Source: Henricia sp. BOLD:AAB3569 (taxonomy: Eukaryota; Echinodermata; Asteroidea; Spinulosida; Echinasteridae). Taken from it: DNA of 64,000 nt. A model generated the notes under the pieces. That model saw only the letters and a list, made by a program, of their open reading frames with translations. It ran no database searches and was not told the DNA's origin. How positions within the stretch are numbered: the first letter of the stretch is position 1; the number at the start of each line of letters is the position of its first letter. Positions 1 to 12,039 of the stretch are shown here, in pieces. A program made the translations under genes and the position numbers. Location: NCBI GenBank assembly GCA_037783545.1, contig JBBELK010001543.1:1-64000 (forward strand), written 5' to 3'.

Positions 1-3000
1 CACACTTTGACCAAATTGCCGAGCCAAACTGCGGTGCGTTAACGACAGTCCGAATGACTGAGCATGCGCACAACTCAGGAGTACCCCAAAGAGGTGTGTA
101 CAGACAGCCACGGTTTGCGTGAGAGCAGTCAGGAAGCCTCAACCCAGTATTTTCTAAACTTTGAAATTTCTCTGCCATTTCCCGGCGAAAGTCTGTCAAT
201 TTTTTATGACAAGTGCGCAATATAGAGAGTTTAGGGCATGCAAATTTGAAGTTCGTCGGAACATTTTTCGACCTCCAAATTTGCCGACGTTTGGACCACA
301 CTTTGACCAAATTGCCGAGCCAAACTGCGGTGCGTTAACGACAGTCCGAATGACTGAGCATGCGCACAACTCAGGAGTACCCCAAAGAGTGTGTACAGAC
401 AGCCACGGTTTGCGTGAGAGCAGTCAGGAAGCCTCAACCCAGTTTTTTCTAAACTTTGAAATTTCTCTGCCCATTTCCCGGCGAAAGTCTGTCAATTTTT
501 ATGACAAGTGCGCAATATAGAGAGTTTAGGGCATGCAAAATTTGAAGTTCGTCGGAACATTTTTCGACCTCCAAATTTGCCGACGTTTGGACCACACTTT
601 GACCAAATTGCCGAGCCAAACTGCGGTGCGTTAACGACAGTCCGAATGACTGGAGCATGCGCACAACTCAGGAGTACCCCAAAGAGGTGTGTACAGACAG
701 CCACGGTTTGCGTGAGAGCAGTCAGGAAGCCTCAACCCAGTTTTTTCTAAACTTTGAAATTTCTCTGCCATTTCCCGGCGAAAGTCTGTCAATTTTTTAT
801 GACAAGTGCGCAATATAGAGAGTTTAGGGCATGCACAATTTGAAGTTCGTCGGAACATTTTTCGACCTCCAAATTTGCCGACGTTTGGACCACACTTTGA
901 CCAAATTGCCGAGCCAAACTGCGGTGCGTTAACGACAGTCCGAATGACTGAGCATGCGCACAACTCAGGAGTACCCCAAAGAGGTGTGTACAGACAGCCA
1001 CGGTTTGCGTGAGAGCAGTCAGGAAGCCTCAACCCAGTTTTTTCTAAACTTTGAAATTTCTCTGCCATTTCCCGGCGAAAGTCTGTCAATTTTTTATGAC
1101 AAGTGCGCAATATAGAGAGTTTAGGGCATGCAAATTTGAAGTTCGTCGGAACATTTTTCGACCTCCAAATTTGCCGACGTTTGGACCACACTTTGACCAA
1201 ATTGCCGAGCCAAACTGCGGTGCGTTAACGACAGTCCGAATGACTGAGCATGCGCACAACTCAGGAGTACCCCAAAGAGGTGTGTACAGACAGCCACGGT
1301 TTGCGTGAGAGCAGTCAGGAAGCCTCAACCCAGTTTTTTCTAAACTTTGAAATTTCTCTGCCATTTCCCGGCGAAAGTCTGTCAATTTTTTATGACAAGT
1401 GCGCAATATAGAGAGTTTAGGGCATGCAAAATTTGAAGTTCGTCGGAACATTTTTCGACCTCCAAATTTGCCGGACGTTTGGACCACACTTTGACCAAAT
1501 TGCCGAGCCAAACTGCGTGCGTTAACGACAGTCCGAATGACTGAGCATGCGCACAACTCAGGAGTACCCCAAAGAGGTGTGTACAGACAGCCACGGTTTG
1601 CGTGAGAGCAGTCAGGAAGCCTCAACCCAGTTTTTTCTAAACTTTGAAATTTCTCTGCCATTTCCCGGCGAAAGTCTGTCAATTTTTTATGACAAGTGCG
1701 CAATATAGAGAGTTTAGGGCATGCACAATTGAAGTTCGTCGGAACATTTTTCGACCTCCAAATTTGCCGACGTTTGGACCACACTTTGACCAAACTGCCG
1801 AGCCAAACTGCGGTGCGTTAACGACAGTCCGAATGACTGAGCATGCGCACAACTCAGGAGTACCCCAAAGAGGTGTGTACAGACAGCCACGGTTTTGCGT
1901 GAGAGCAGTCAGGAAGCCTCAACCCAGTTTTTTTCTAAACTTTGAAATTTCTCTGCCATTTCCCGGCGAAAGTCTGTCAATTTTTTATGACAAGTGCGCA
2001 ATATAGAGAGTTTAGGGCATGCAAAATTTGAAGTTCGTCGGAACATTTTTCGACCTCCAAATTTGCCGACGTTTGGACCACACTTTGACCAAATTGCCGA
2101 GCCAAACTGCGGTGCGTTAACGACAGTCCGAATGACTGAGCATGCGCACAACTCAGGAGTACCCCAAAGAGGTGTGTACAGACAGCCACGGTTTGCGTGA
2201 GAGCAGTCAGGAAGCCTCAACCCAGTTTTTTTCTAAACTTTGAAATTTCTCTGCCATTTCCCGGCGAAAGTCTGTCAATTTTTTAGGACAAGTGCGCAAT
2301 ATAGAGAGTTTAGGGCATGCAAAATTTGAAGTTCGTCGGAACATTTTTCGACCTCCAATTTGCCGACGTTTGGACCACACTTTGACCAAATTGCCGAGCC
2401 AAACTGCGGTGCGTTAACGACAGTCCGAATGACTGAGCATGCGCACAACTCAGGAGTACCCCAAAGAGGTGTGTACAGACAGCCACGGTTTGCGTGAGAG
2501 CAGTCAGGAAGCCTCAACCCAGTTTTTTCTAAACTTTGAAATTTCTCTGCCATTTCCCGGCGAAAGTCTGTCAATTTTTTATGACAAGTGCGCAATATAG
2601 AGAGTTTAGGGCATGCAAAATTTGAAGTTCGTCGGAACATTTTTCGACCTCCAAATTTGCCGACGTTTGGACCACACTTTGACCAAATTGCCGAGCCAAA
2701 CTGCGGTGCGTTAACGACAGTCCGAATGACTGAGCATGCGCACAACTCAGGAGTACCCCAAAGAGGTGTGTACAGACAGCCACGGTTTGCGTGAGAGCAG
2801 TCAGGAAGCCTCAACCCAGTTTTTTCTAAACTTTGAAATTTCTCTGCCATTTCCCGGCGAAAGTCTGTCAATTTTTTATGACAAGTGCGCAATATAGAGA
2901 GTTTAGGACATGCACAATTTGAAGTTCGTCGGAACATTTTTCGACCTCCAAATTTGCCGACGTTTGGACCACACTTTGACCAAATTGCCGAGCCAAACTG

Positions 3001-6000
3001 CGGTGCGTTAACGACAGTCCCGAATGACTGAGCATGCGCACAACTCAGGAGTACCCCAAAGAGGTGTGTACAGACAGCCACGGTTTGCGTGAGAGCAGTC
3101 AGGAAGCCTCAACCCAGTTTTTTCTAAACTTTGAAATTTCTCTGCCATTTCCCGGCGAAAGTCTGTCAATTTTTTATGACAAGTGCGCAATATAGAGAGT
3201 TTAAGGCATGCAAAATTTGAAGTTCGTCGGAACATTTTTCGACCTCCAAATTTGCCGACGTTTGGACCACACTTTGACCAAATTGCCGAGCCAAACTGCG
3301 GTGCGTTAACGACAGTCCGAATGACTGAGCATGCGCACAACTCAGGAGTACCCCAAAGAGGTGTGTACAGACAGCCACGGTTTGCGTGAGAGCAGTCAGG
3401 AAGCCTCAACCCAGTTTTTTCTAAACTTTGAAATTTCTCTGCCATTTCCCGGCGAAAGTCTGTCAATTTTTTATGACAAGTGCGCAATATAGAGAGTTTA
3501 GGGCATGCAAAATTTGAAGTTCGTCGGAACATTTTTCGACCTCCAAATTTGCCGACGTTTGGACCACACTTTGACCAAATTGCCGAGCCAAACTGCGGTG
3601 CGTTAACGACAGTCCGAATGACTGAGCATGCGCACAACTCAGGAGTACCCCAAAGAGGTGTGTAACAGACAGCCACGGTTTGCGTGAGAGCAGTCAGGAA
3701 GCCTCAACCCAGTTTTTTCTAAACTTTGAAATTTCTCTGCCATTTCCCGGCGAAAGTCTGTCAATTTTTTATGACAAGTGCGCAATATAGAGAGTTTAGG
3801 GCATGCAAAATTTGAAGTTCGTCGGAACATTTTTCGACCTCCAAATTTGCCGACGTTTGGACCACACTTTGACCAAATTGCCGAGCCAAACTGCGGTGCG
3901 TTAACGACAGTCCGAATGACTGAGCATGCGCACAACTCAGGAGTACCCCAAAGAGGTGTGTACAGACAGCCACGGTTTGCGTGAGAGCAGTCAGGAAGCC
4001 TCAACCCAGTTTTTTCTAAACTTTGAAATTTCTCTGCCATTTCCCGGCGAAAGTCTGTCAATTTTTTATGACAAGTGCGCAATATAGAGAGTTTAGGGCA
4101 TGCACAATTTGAAGTTCGTCGGAACATTTTTCGACCTCCAAATTTGCCGACGTTTGGACCACACTTTGACCAAATTGCCGAGCCAAACTGCGTTGCGTTA
4201 ACGACAGTCCGAATGACTGAGCATGCGCACAACTCAGGAGTACCCCAAAGAGGTGTGTACAGACAGCCACGGTTTGCGTGAGAGCAGTCAGGAAGCCTCA
4301 ACCCAGTTTTTTTCTAAACTTTGAAATTTCTCTGCCATTTCCCGGCGAAAGTCTGTCAATTTTTTTATGACAAGTGCGCAATATAGAGAGTTTAGGGCAT
4401 GCAAAATTTGAAGTTCGTCGGAACATTTTTCGACCTCCAAATTTGCCGACGTTTGGACCACACTTTGACCAAATTGCCGAGCCAAACTGCGGTGCGTTAA
4501 CGACAGTCCGAATGACTGAGCATGCGCACAACTCAGGAGTACCCCAAAGAGGTGTGTACAGACAGCCACGGTTTGCGTGAGAGCAGTCAGGAAGCCTCAA
4601 CCCAGTTTTTTCTAAACTTTGAAATTTCTCTGCCATTTCCCGGCGAAAGTCTGTCAATTTTTTAGGACAAGTGCGCAATATAGAGAGTTTAGGGCATGCA
4701 AAATTTGAAGTTCGTCGGAACATTTTTCGACCTCCAAATTTGCCGACGTTTGGACCACACTTTGACCAAATTGCCGAGCCAAACTGCGGTGCGTTAACGA
4801 CAGTCCGAATGACTGAGCATGCGCACAACTCAGGAGTACCCCAAAGAGGTGTGTACAGACAGCCACGGTTTGCGTGAGAGCAGTCAGGAAGCCTCAACCC
4901 AGTTTTTTCTAAACTTTGAAATTTCTCTGCCATTTCCCGGCGAAAGTCTGTCAATTTTTTATGACAAGTGCGCAATATAGAGAGTTTAGGGCATGCAAAA
5001 TTTGAAGTTCGTCGGAACATTTTTCGACCTCCAAATTTGCCGACGTTTGGACCACACTTTGACCAAATTGCCGAGCCAAACTGCGTTGCGTTAACGACAG
5101 TCCGAATGACTGAGCATGCGCACAACTCAGGAGTACCCCAAAGAGGTGTGTACAGACAGCCACGGTTTGCGTGAGAGCAGTCAGGAAGCCTCAACCCAGT
5201 TTTTTCTAAACTTTGAAATTTCTCTGCCATTTCCGGCGAAAGTCTGTCAATTTTTTATGACAAGTGCGCAATATAGAGAGTTTAGGGCATGCAAAATTTG
5301 AAGTTCGTCGGAACATTTTTCGACCTCCAAATTGCCGACGTTTGGACCACACTTTGACCAAATTGCCGAGCCAAACTGCGGTGCGTTAACGACAGTCCGA
5401 ATGACTGAGCATGCGCACAACTCAGGAGTACCCCAAAGAGGTGTGTACAGACAGCCACGGTTTGCGTGAGAGCAGTCAGGAAGCCTCAACCCAGTTTTTT
5501 CTAAACTTTGAAATTTCTCTGCCATTTCCCGGCGAAAGTCTGTCAATTTTTTTATGACAAGTGCGCAATATAGAGAGTTTAGGACATGCACAAATTTGAA
5601 GTTCGTCGGAACATTTTTCGACCTCCAAATTTGCCGACGTTTGGACCACACTTTGACCAAATTGCCGAGCCAAACTGCGGTGCGTTAACGACAGTCCGAA
5701 TGACTGAGCATGCGCACAACTCAGGAGTACCCCAAAGAGGTGTGTACAGACAGCCACGGTTTGCGTGAGAGCAGTCAGGAAGCCTCAACCCAGTTTTTTC
5801 TAAACTTTGAAATTTCTCTGCCATTTCCCGGCGAAAGTCTGTCAATTTTTTATGACAAGTGCGCAATATAGAGAGTTTAGGGCATGCAAAATTTGAAGTT
5901 CGTCGGAACATTTTTCGACCTCCAAATTTGCCGACGTTTGGACCACACTTTGACCAAATTGCCGAGCCAAACTGCGGTGCGTTAACGACAGTCCGAATGA

Positions 6001-9000
6001 CTGAGCATGCGCACAACTCAGGAAGTACCCCAAAGAGGTGTGTACAGACAGCCACGGTTTGCGTGAGAGCAGTCAGGAAGCCTCAACCCAGTTTTTTCTA
6101 AACTTTGAAATTTCTCTGCCATTTCCCGGCGAAAGTCTGTCAATTTTTTATGACAAGTGCGCAATATAGAGAGTTTAGGGCATGCAAAATTTGAAGTTCG
6201 TCGGAACATTTTTCGACCTCCAAATTTGCCGACGTTTGGACCACACTTTGACCAAATTGCCGAGCCAAACTGCGGTGCGTTAACGACAGTCCGAATGACT
6301 GAGCATGCGCACAACTCAGGAGTACCCCAAAGAGGTGTGTACAGACAGCCACGGTTTGCGTGAGAGCAGTCAGGAAGCCTCAACCCAGTTTTTTTCTAAA
6401 CTTTGAAATTTCTCTGCCATTTCCCGGCGAAAGTCTGTCAATTTTTTATGACAAGTGCGCAATATAGAGAGTTTAGGGCATGCAAAATTTGAAGTTCGTC
6501 GGAACATTTTCGACCTCCAAATTTGCCGACGTTTGGACCACACTTTGACCAAATTGCCGAGCCAAACTGCGGTGCGTTAACGACAGTCCGAATGACTGAG
6601 CATGCGCACAACTCAGGAGTACCCCAAAGAGGTGTGTACAGACAGCCACGGTTTGCGTGAGAGCAGTCAGGAAGCCTCAACCCAGTTTTTGTCTAAACTT
6701 TGAAATTTCTCTGCCATTTCCCGGCGAAAGTCTGTCAATTTTTTAGGACAAGTGCGCAATATAGAGAGTTTAGGGCATGCAAAATTTGAAGTTCGTCGGA
6801 ACATTTTCGACCTCCAAATTTGCCGACGTTTGGACCACACTTTGACCAAATTGCCGAGCCAAACTGCGGTGCGTTAACGACAGTCCGAATGACTGAGCAT
6901 GCGCACAACTCAGGAGTACCCCAAAGAGGTGTGTACAGACAGCCACGGTTTGCGTGAGAGCAGTCAGGAAGCCTCAACCCAGTTTTTTCTAAACTTTGAA
7001 ATTTCTCTGCCATTTCCCGGCGAAAGTCTGTCAATTTTTTATGACAAGTGCGCAATATAGAGAGTTTAGGGCATGCAAAATTTGAAGTTCGTCGGAACAT
7101 TTTTCGACCTCCAAATTTGCCGACGTTTGGACCACACTTTGACCAAATTGCCGAGCCAAACTGCGGTGCGTTAACGACAGTCCGAATGACTGAGCATGCG
7201 CACAACTCAGGAGTACCCCAAAGAGGTGTGTACAGACAGCCACGGTTTGCGTGAGAGCAGTCAGGAAGCCTCAACCCAGTTTTTTCTAAACTTTGAAATT
7301 TCTCTGCCATTTCCCGGCGAAAGTCTGTCAATTTTTTATGACAAGTGCGCAATATAGAGAGTTTAGGGACATGCACAATTTGAAGTTCGTCGGAACATTT
7401 TTCGACCTCCAAATTTGCCGACGTTTGGACCACACTTTGACCAAATTGCCGAGCCAAACTGCGGTGCGTTAACGACAGTCCGAATGACTGAGCATGCGCA
7501 CAACTCAGGAGTACCCCAAAGAGGTGTGTACAGACAGCCACGGTTTGCGTGAGAGCAGTCAGGAAGCCTCAACCCAGTTTTTTCTAAACTTTGAAATTTC
7601 TCTGCCATTTCCCGGCGAAAGTCTGTCAATTTTTTATGACAAGTGCGCAATATAGAGAGTTTAGGGACATGCACAATTTGAAGTTCGTCGGAACATTTTT
7701 CGACCTCCAAATTTGCCGACGTTTGGACCACACTTTGACCAAATTGCCGAGCCAAACTGCGGTGCGTTAACGACAGTCCGAATGACTGAGCATGCGCACA
7801 ACTCAGAAGTACCCCAAAGAGGTGTGTACAGACAGCCACGGTTTGCGTGAGAGCAGTCAGGAAGCCTCAACCCAGTTTTTTCTAAACTTTGAAATTTCTC
7901 TGCCATTTCCCGGCGAAAGTCTGTCAATTTTTTATGACAAGTGCGCAATATAGAGAGTTTAGGGCATGCAAAATTTGAAGTTCGTCGGAACATTTTTCGA
8001 CCTCCAAATTTGCCGACGTTTGGACCACACTTTGACCAAATTGCCGAGCCAAACTGCGGTGCGTTAACGACAGTCCGAATGACTGAGCATGCGCACAACT
8101 CAGGAGTACCCCAAAGAGGTGTGTACAGACAGCCACGGTTTGCGTGAGAGCAGTCAGGAAGCCTCAACCCAGTTTTTTCTAAACTTTGAAATTTCTCTGC
8201 CATTTCCCGGCGAAAGTCTGTCAATTTTTTATGACAAGTGCGCAATATAGAGAGTTTAGGACATGCACAATTTGAAGTTCGTCGGAACATTTTTCGACCT
8301 CCAAATTTGCCGACGTTTGGACCACACTTTGACCAAATTGCCGAGCCAAACTGCGGTGCGTTAACGACAGTCCGAATGACTGAGCATGCGCACAACTCAG
8401 GAGTACCCCAAAGAGGTGTGTACAGACAGCCACGGTTTGCGTGAGAGCAGTCAGGAAGCCTCAACCCAGTTTTTTCTAAACTTTGAAATTTCTCTGCCAT
8501 TTCCCGGCGAAAGTCTGTCAATTTTTTATGACAAGTGCGCAATATAGAGAGTTTAGGGCATGCAAAATTTGAAGTTCGTCGGAACATTTTTCGACCTCCA
8601 AATTTGCCGACGTTTGGACCACACTTTGACCAAATTGCCGAGCCAAACTGCGGTGCGTTAACGACAGTCCGAATGACTGAGCATGCGCACAACTCAGAAG
8701 TACCCCAAAGAGGTGTGTACAGACAGCCACGGTTTGCGTGAGAGCAGTCAGGAAGCCTCAACCCAGTTTTTTCTAAACTTTGAAATTTCTCTGCCATTTC
8801 CCGGCGAAAGTCTGTCAATTTTTTATGACAAGTGCGCAATATAGAGAGTTTAGGGCATGCAAAATTTGAAGTTCGTCGGAACATTTTTCGACCTCCAAAT
8901 TTGCCGACGTTTGGACCACACTTTGACCAAATTGCCGAGCCAAACTGCGGTGCGTTAACGACAGTCCGAATGACTGAGCATGCGCACAACTCAGGAGTAC

Positions 9001-10126
9001 CCCAAAGAGGTGTGTACAGACAGCCACGGTTTGCGTGAGAGCAGTCAGGAAGCCTCAACCCAGTTTTTTTCTAAACTTTGAAATTTCTCTGCCATTTCCC
9101 GGCGAAAGTCTGTCAATTTTTTATGACAAGTGCGCAATATAGAGAGTTTAGGGCATGCAAAATTTGAAGTTCGTCGGAACATTTTTCGACCTCCAAATTT
9201 GCCGACGTTTGGACCACACTTTGACCAAATTGCCGAGCCAAACTGCGGTGCGTTAACGACAGTCCGAATGACTGAGCATGCGCACAACTCAGGAGTACCC
9301 CAAAGAGGTGTGTACAGACAGCCACGGTTTGCGTGAGAGCAGTCAGGAAGCCTCAACCCAGTTTTGTCTAAACTTTGAAATTTCTCTGCCATTTCCCGGC
9401 GAAAGTCTGTCAATTTTTTAGGACAAGTGCGCAATATAGAGAGTTTAGGGCATGCAAAATTTGAAGTTCGTCGGAACATTTTTCGACCTCCAAATTTGCC
9501 GACGTTTGGACCACACTTTGACCAAATTGCCGAGCCAAACTGCGGTGCGTTAACGACAGTCCGAATGACTGAGCATGCGCACAACTCAGGAGTACCCCAA
9601 AGAGGTGTGTACAGACAGCCACGGTTTGCGTGAGAGCAGTCAGGAAGCCTCAATCCAGTTTTTTCTAAACTTTGAAATTTCTCTGCCATTTCCCGGCGAA
9701 AGTCTGTCAATTTTTTATGACAAGTGCGCAATATAGAGAGTTTAGGGCATGCAAAATTTGAAGTTCGTCGGAACATTTTTCGACCTCCAAATTTGCCGAC
9801 GTTTGGACCACACTTTGACCAAATTGCCGAGCCAAACTGCGGTGCGTTAACGACAGTCCGAATGACTGAGCATGCGCACAACTCAGGAGTACCCCAAAGA
9901 GGTGTGTACAGACAGCCACGGTTTGCGTGAGAGCAGTCAGGAAGCCTCAACCCAGTTTTTTTCTAAACTTTGAAATTTCTCTGCCATTTCCCGGCGAAAG
10001 TCTGTCAATTTTTTATGACAAGTGCGCAATATAGAGAGTTTAGGGCATGCAAAATTTGAAGTTCGTCGGAACATTTTTCGACCTCCAAATTTGCCGACGT
10101 TTGGACCACACTTTGACCAAATTGCC
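1..10126. repeat. 297-bp satellite array, segment 1 (indel-rich part)
   Basis: About 34 head-to-tail copies of a roughly 297-bp monomer; the window opens inside a monomer. Each copy shows the same landmarks in order: a GTTAAC site, GCATGC, two T-tracts, a second GCATGC, and an AT-rich dyad. This segment differs from the rest in two ways. Many copies have A to C in the stretch after the second GCATGC (GCACAATTTG instead of GCAAAATTTG), for example near 833, 2913, 4103 and 8267. Many single-base insertions and deletions outside homopolymers occur up to about 7.9 kb, for example near 651, 1474, 1516, 1724, 2357, 3020, 3663, 5233 and 6023. It ends at 10126, inside a monomer, where insert A begins. 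No gene is seen. Confidence 0.97.
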
Positions 10127-10137
10127 TTTTTCTAAAA

Positions 10138-10161
10138 TGTTTTATTCGTCCGAATAAAACA
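10138..10161. other. Perfect hairpin with AATAAA on both strands (insert A)
   Basis: Two 11-bp arms, TGTTTTATTCG and CGAATAAAACA, are separated by TC, giving a perfect inverted repeat. AATAAA lies on the plus strand at 10153-10158 and on the minus strand at 10141-10146 (TTTATT as read on plus). It sits 11 bases inside the left edge of the insert and is unchanged in all five copies. It could act as a two-way polyadenylation signal or as a cruciform; neither is shown by sequence alone. Confidence 0.7.
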
Positions 10162-10211
10162 CGCTAACCAGTCCAACGTTGTTACCGATAGAACCAGTGC
10201 TTCAGCCGTTG

Positions 10212-10483
10212 TCGTTGCCAGTCCAGGTCATTTATCCACTAAGCGTTCGCCGTTATTGCCAAATTTCCTCATTCGTAGTCGTTGCCAGTCCAGGTCATTT
10301 ATCCACTAAGCGTTCGCCGTTATTGCCAAATTTCCTCATTCGTAGTCGTTGCCAGTCCAGGTATTTATCCACCAATTGTTCGCCGTTATTGCCAAATTTC
10401 CTCATTCGTTGTCGTTGCCAGTCCAGGTCATTTATCCACCAAATTTCCTCATTCGTTGTCGTTGCCAATCCAGGTCATTATCC
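10212..10483 (+). repeat. 67-bp minisatellite inside insert A
   Basis: Tandem units starting with TCGTTGCCAGTCCAGGT: unit 1 at 10212-10278 (67 bp), unit 2 at 10279-10345 (67 bp), unit 3 at 10346-10411 (66 bp, one base lost), a shortened unit 4 at 10412-10458 (47 bp, missing the CTAAGCG/TTCGCCGTTATTG part), and a partial unit 5 from 10459. Copy number differs between inserts, which shows that the block expands or contracts within the family. Confidence 0.93.
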
Positions 10484-10794
10484 GGCGAGTATTCTCCATC
10501 ACAATCATCACCAATCGTGTCCGAGTATCAGGTCATATCCTTCGAGAAGCACCACAGGTACATCCTCATAAAACCACAATCGTCACCAGTCCAGGTCTGG
10601 AAGAATCAAGACCGCAGACTCGGATCCAATCGTGTTCCAAAATTGTATCGGCGTTCCCCGTGACGTACGTACTGGTTACTCCATCATTGAGCAACGTTCC
10701 AGGACATCACGGGATTCCGCGAAAAACTCCTCCAAACTACCTATGTGCAAGGGTAGTCCTTTGGAAAGAACCCGTACGCCAACCCGACCGCCCC

Positions 10795-11681
10795 AAACTG
10801 CGGTGCGTTAACGACAGTCCGAATGACTGAGCATGCGCACAACTCAGGAGTACCCCAAAGAGGTGTGTACAGACAGCCACGGTTTGCGTGAGAGCAGTCA
10901 GGAAGCCTCAACCCAGTTTTTTCTAAACTTTGAAATTTCTCTGCCATTTCCCGGCGAAAGTCTGTCAATTTTTTATGACAAGTGCGCAATATAGAGAGTT
11001 TAGGACATGCACAATTTGAAGTTCGTCGGAACATTTTTCGACCTCCAAATTTGCCGACGTTTGGACCACACTTTGACCAAATTGCCGAGCCAAACTGCGG
11101 TGCGTTAACGACAGTCCGAATGACTGAGCATGCGCACAACTCAGGAGTACCCCAAAGAGGTGTGTACAGACAGCCACGGTTTGCGTGAGAGCAGTCAGGA
11201 TGCCTCAACCCAGTTTTTTTCTAAACTTTAACATTTCTCTGCCATTTCCCGGCGAAAGTCTGTCAATTTTTTATGACAAGTGCGCAATATAGAGAGTTTA
11301 GGGCATGCAAAATTTGAAGTTCGTCGGAACATTTTTCGACCTCCAAATTTGCCGACGTTTGGACCACACTTTGACCAAATTGCCGAGCCAAACTGCGGTG
11401 CGTTAACGACAGTCCGAATGACTTAGCATGCGCACAACTCAGGAGTACCCCAAATAGGTGTGTACAGACAGCCACGGTTTGCGTGAGAGCAGTCAGGAAG
11501 CCTCAACCCAGTTTTTTCTAAACTTTGAAATTTCTCTGCCATTTCCCGGCGAAAGTCTGTCAATTTTTTATGACAAGTGCGCAATATAGAGAGTTTAGGG
11601 CATGCAAAATTTGAAGTTCGTCGGAACATTTTTCGACCTCCAAATTTGCCGACGTTTGGACCACACTTTGACCAAATTGCC
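10795..11681. repeat. 297-bp satellite array, segment 2
   Basis: Three monomer equivalents between inserts A and B. The third carries two linked variants, GACTTAGCATG near 11420 and CCCCAAATAGG near 11451. Both recur about 997 bp later, just after insert B (near 12418 and 12448). This suggests that a unit of one monomer plus one insert was duplicated here. Confidence 0.95.
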
Positions 11682-11692
11682 TTTTTCTAAAA

Positions 11693-11716
11693 TGTTTTAT
11701 TCGTCCGAATAAAACA
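11693..11716. other. Perfect hairpin with AATAAA on both strands (insert B)
   Basis: Identical to the hairpin in insert A: 11-bp arms, TC loop, hexamer AATAAA on each strand, 11 bases inside the left edge. Confidence 0.7.
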
Positions 11717-11766
11717 CGCTAACCAGTCCAACGTTGTTACCGATAGAACCAGTGCTTCAGGCGTTG

Positions 11767-12039
11767 TCGTTGCCAGTCCAGGTCATTTATCCACTAAGCG
11801 TTCGCCGTTATTGCCAAATTTCCTCATTCGTAGTCGTTGCCAGTCCAGGTCATTTATCCACTAAGCGTTCGCCGTTATTGCCAAATTTCCTCATTCGTAG
11901 TCGTTGCCAGTCCAGGTCATTTATCCACCAATTGTTCGCCGTTATTGCCAAATTTCCTCATTCGTTGTCGTTGCCAGTCCAGGTCATTTATCCACCAAAT
12001 TTCCTCATTCGTTGTCGTTGCCAATCCAGGTCATTATCC
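11767..12039 (+). repeat. 67-bp minisatellite inside insert B
   Basis: Units at 11767-11833, 11834-11900 and 11901-11967 (each 67 bp), a shortened 47-bp unit at 11968-12014, and a partial unit from 12015. The unit number equals that of inserts A and E. Confidence 0.93.

Larger units (their letters stand above)
10127..10794 (+). repeat. Insert A: non-satellite segment embedded in the array (668 bp)
   Basis: The satellite breaks after ATTGCC at 10121-10126 and resumes at AAACTGCGG from 10795; the five normal monomer bases GAGCC between them are replaced by 668 bp of unrelated sequence. No target-site duplication or terminal repeat is visible at the edges, so this is not a simple transposon insertion. 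From left to right it holds a T-rich start, a perfect hairpin (10138-10161), a 67-bp minisatellite (10212-10483), and about 300 bp of unrecognised sequence in which CCAGTCCAGGTC recurs at 10586-10597. It lacks a 10-bp and a 26-bp block found in inserts B and E, and has a private 1-bp deletion in the third minisatellite unit. More than one plus-strand frame is open across it, but the translations are low-complexity and match no family I know. Confidence 0.9.

Noticed and set aside
10127..10794. Long insert as a DNA transposon, MITE or LTR
   Set aside because: No terminal inverted or direct repeats at the edges and no target-site duplication; five satellite bases are replaced, not duplicated. 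The internal hairpin begins 11 bases inside one edge only.
10179..10830. Protein-coding gene inside the long inserts
   Set aside because: Overlapping plus-strand frames are open at once, translations are low-complexity from the 67-bp repeat, frames run on into satellite, and copies differ by 1-, 10- and 26-bp indels that change frame.
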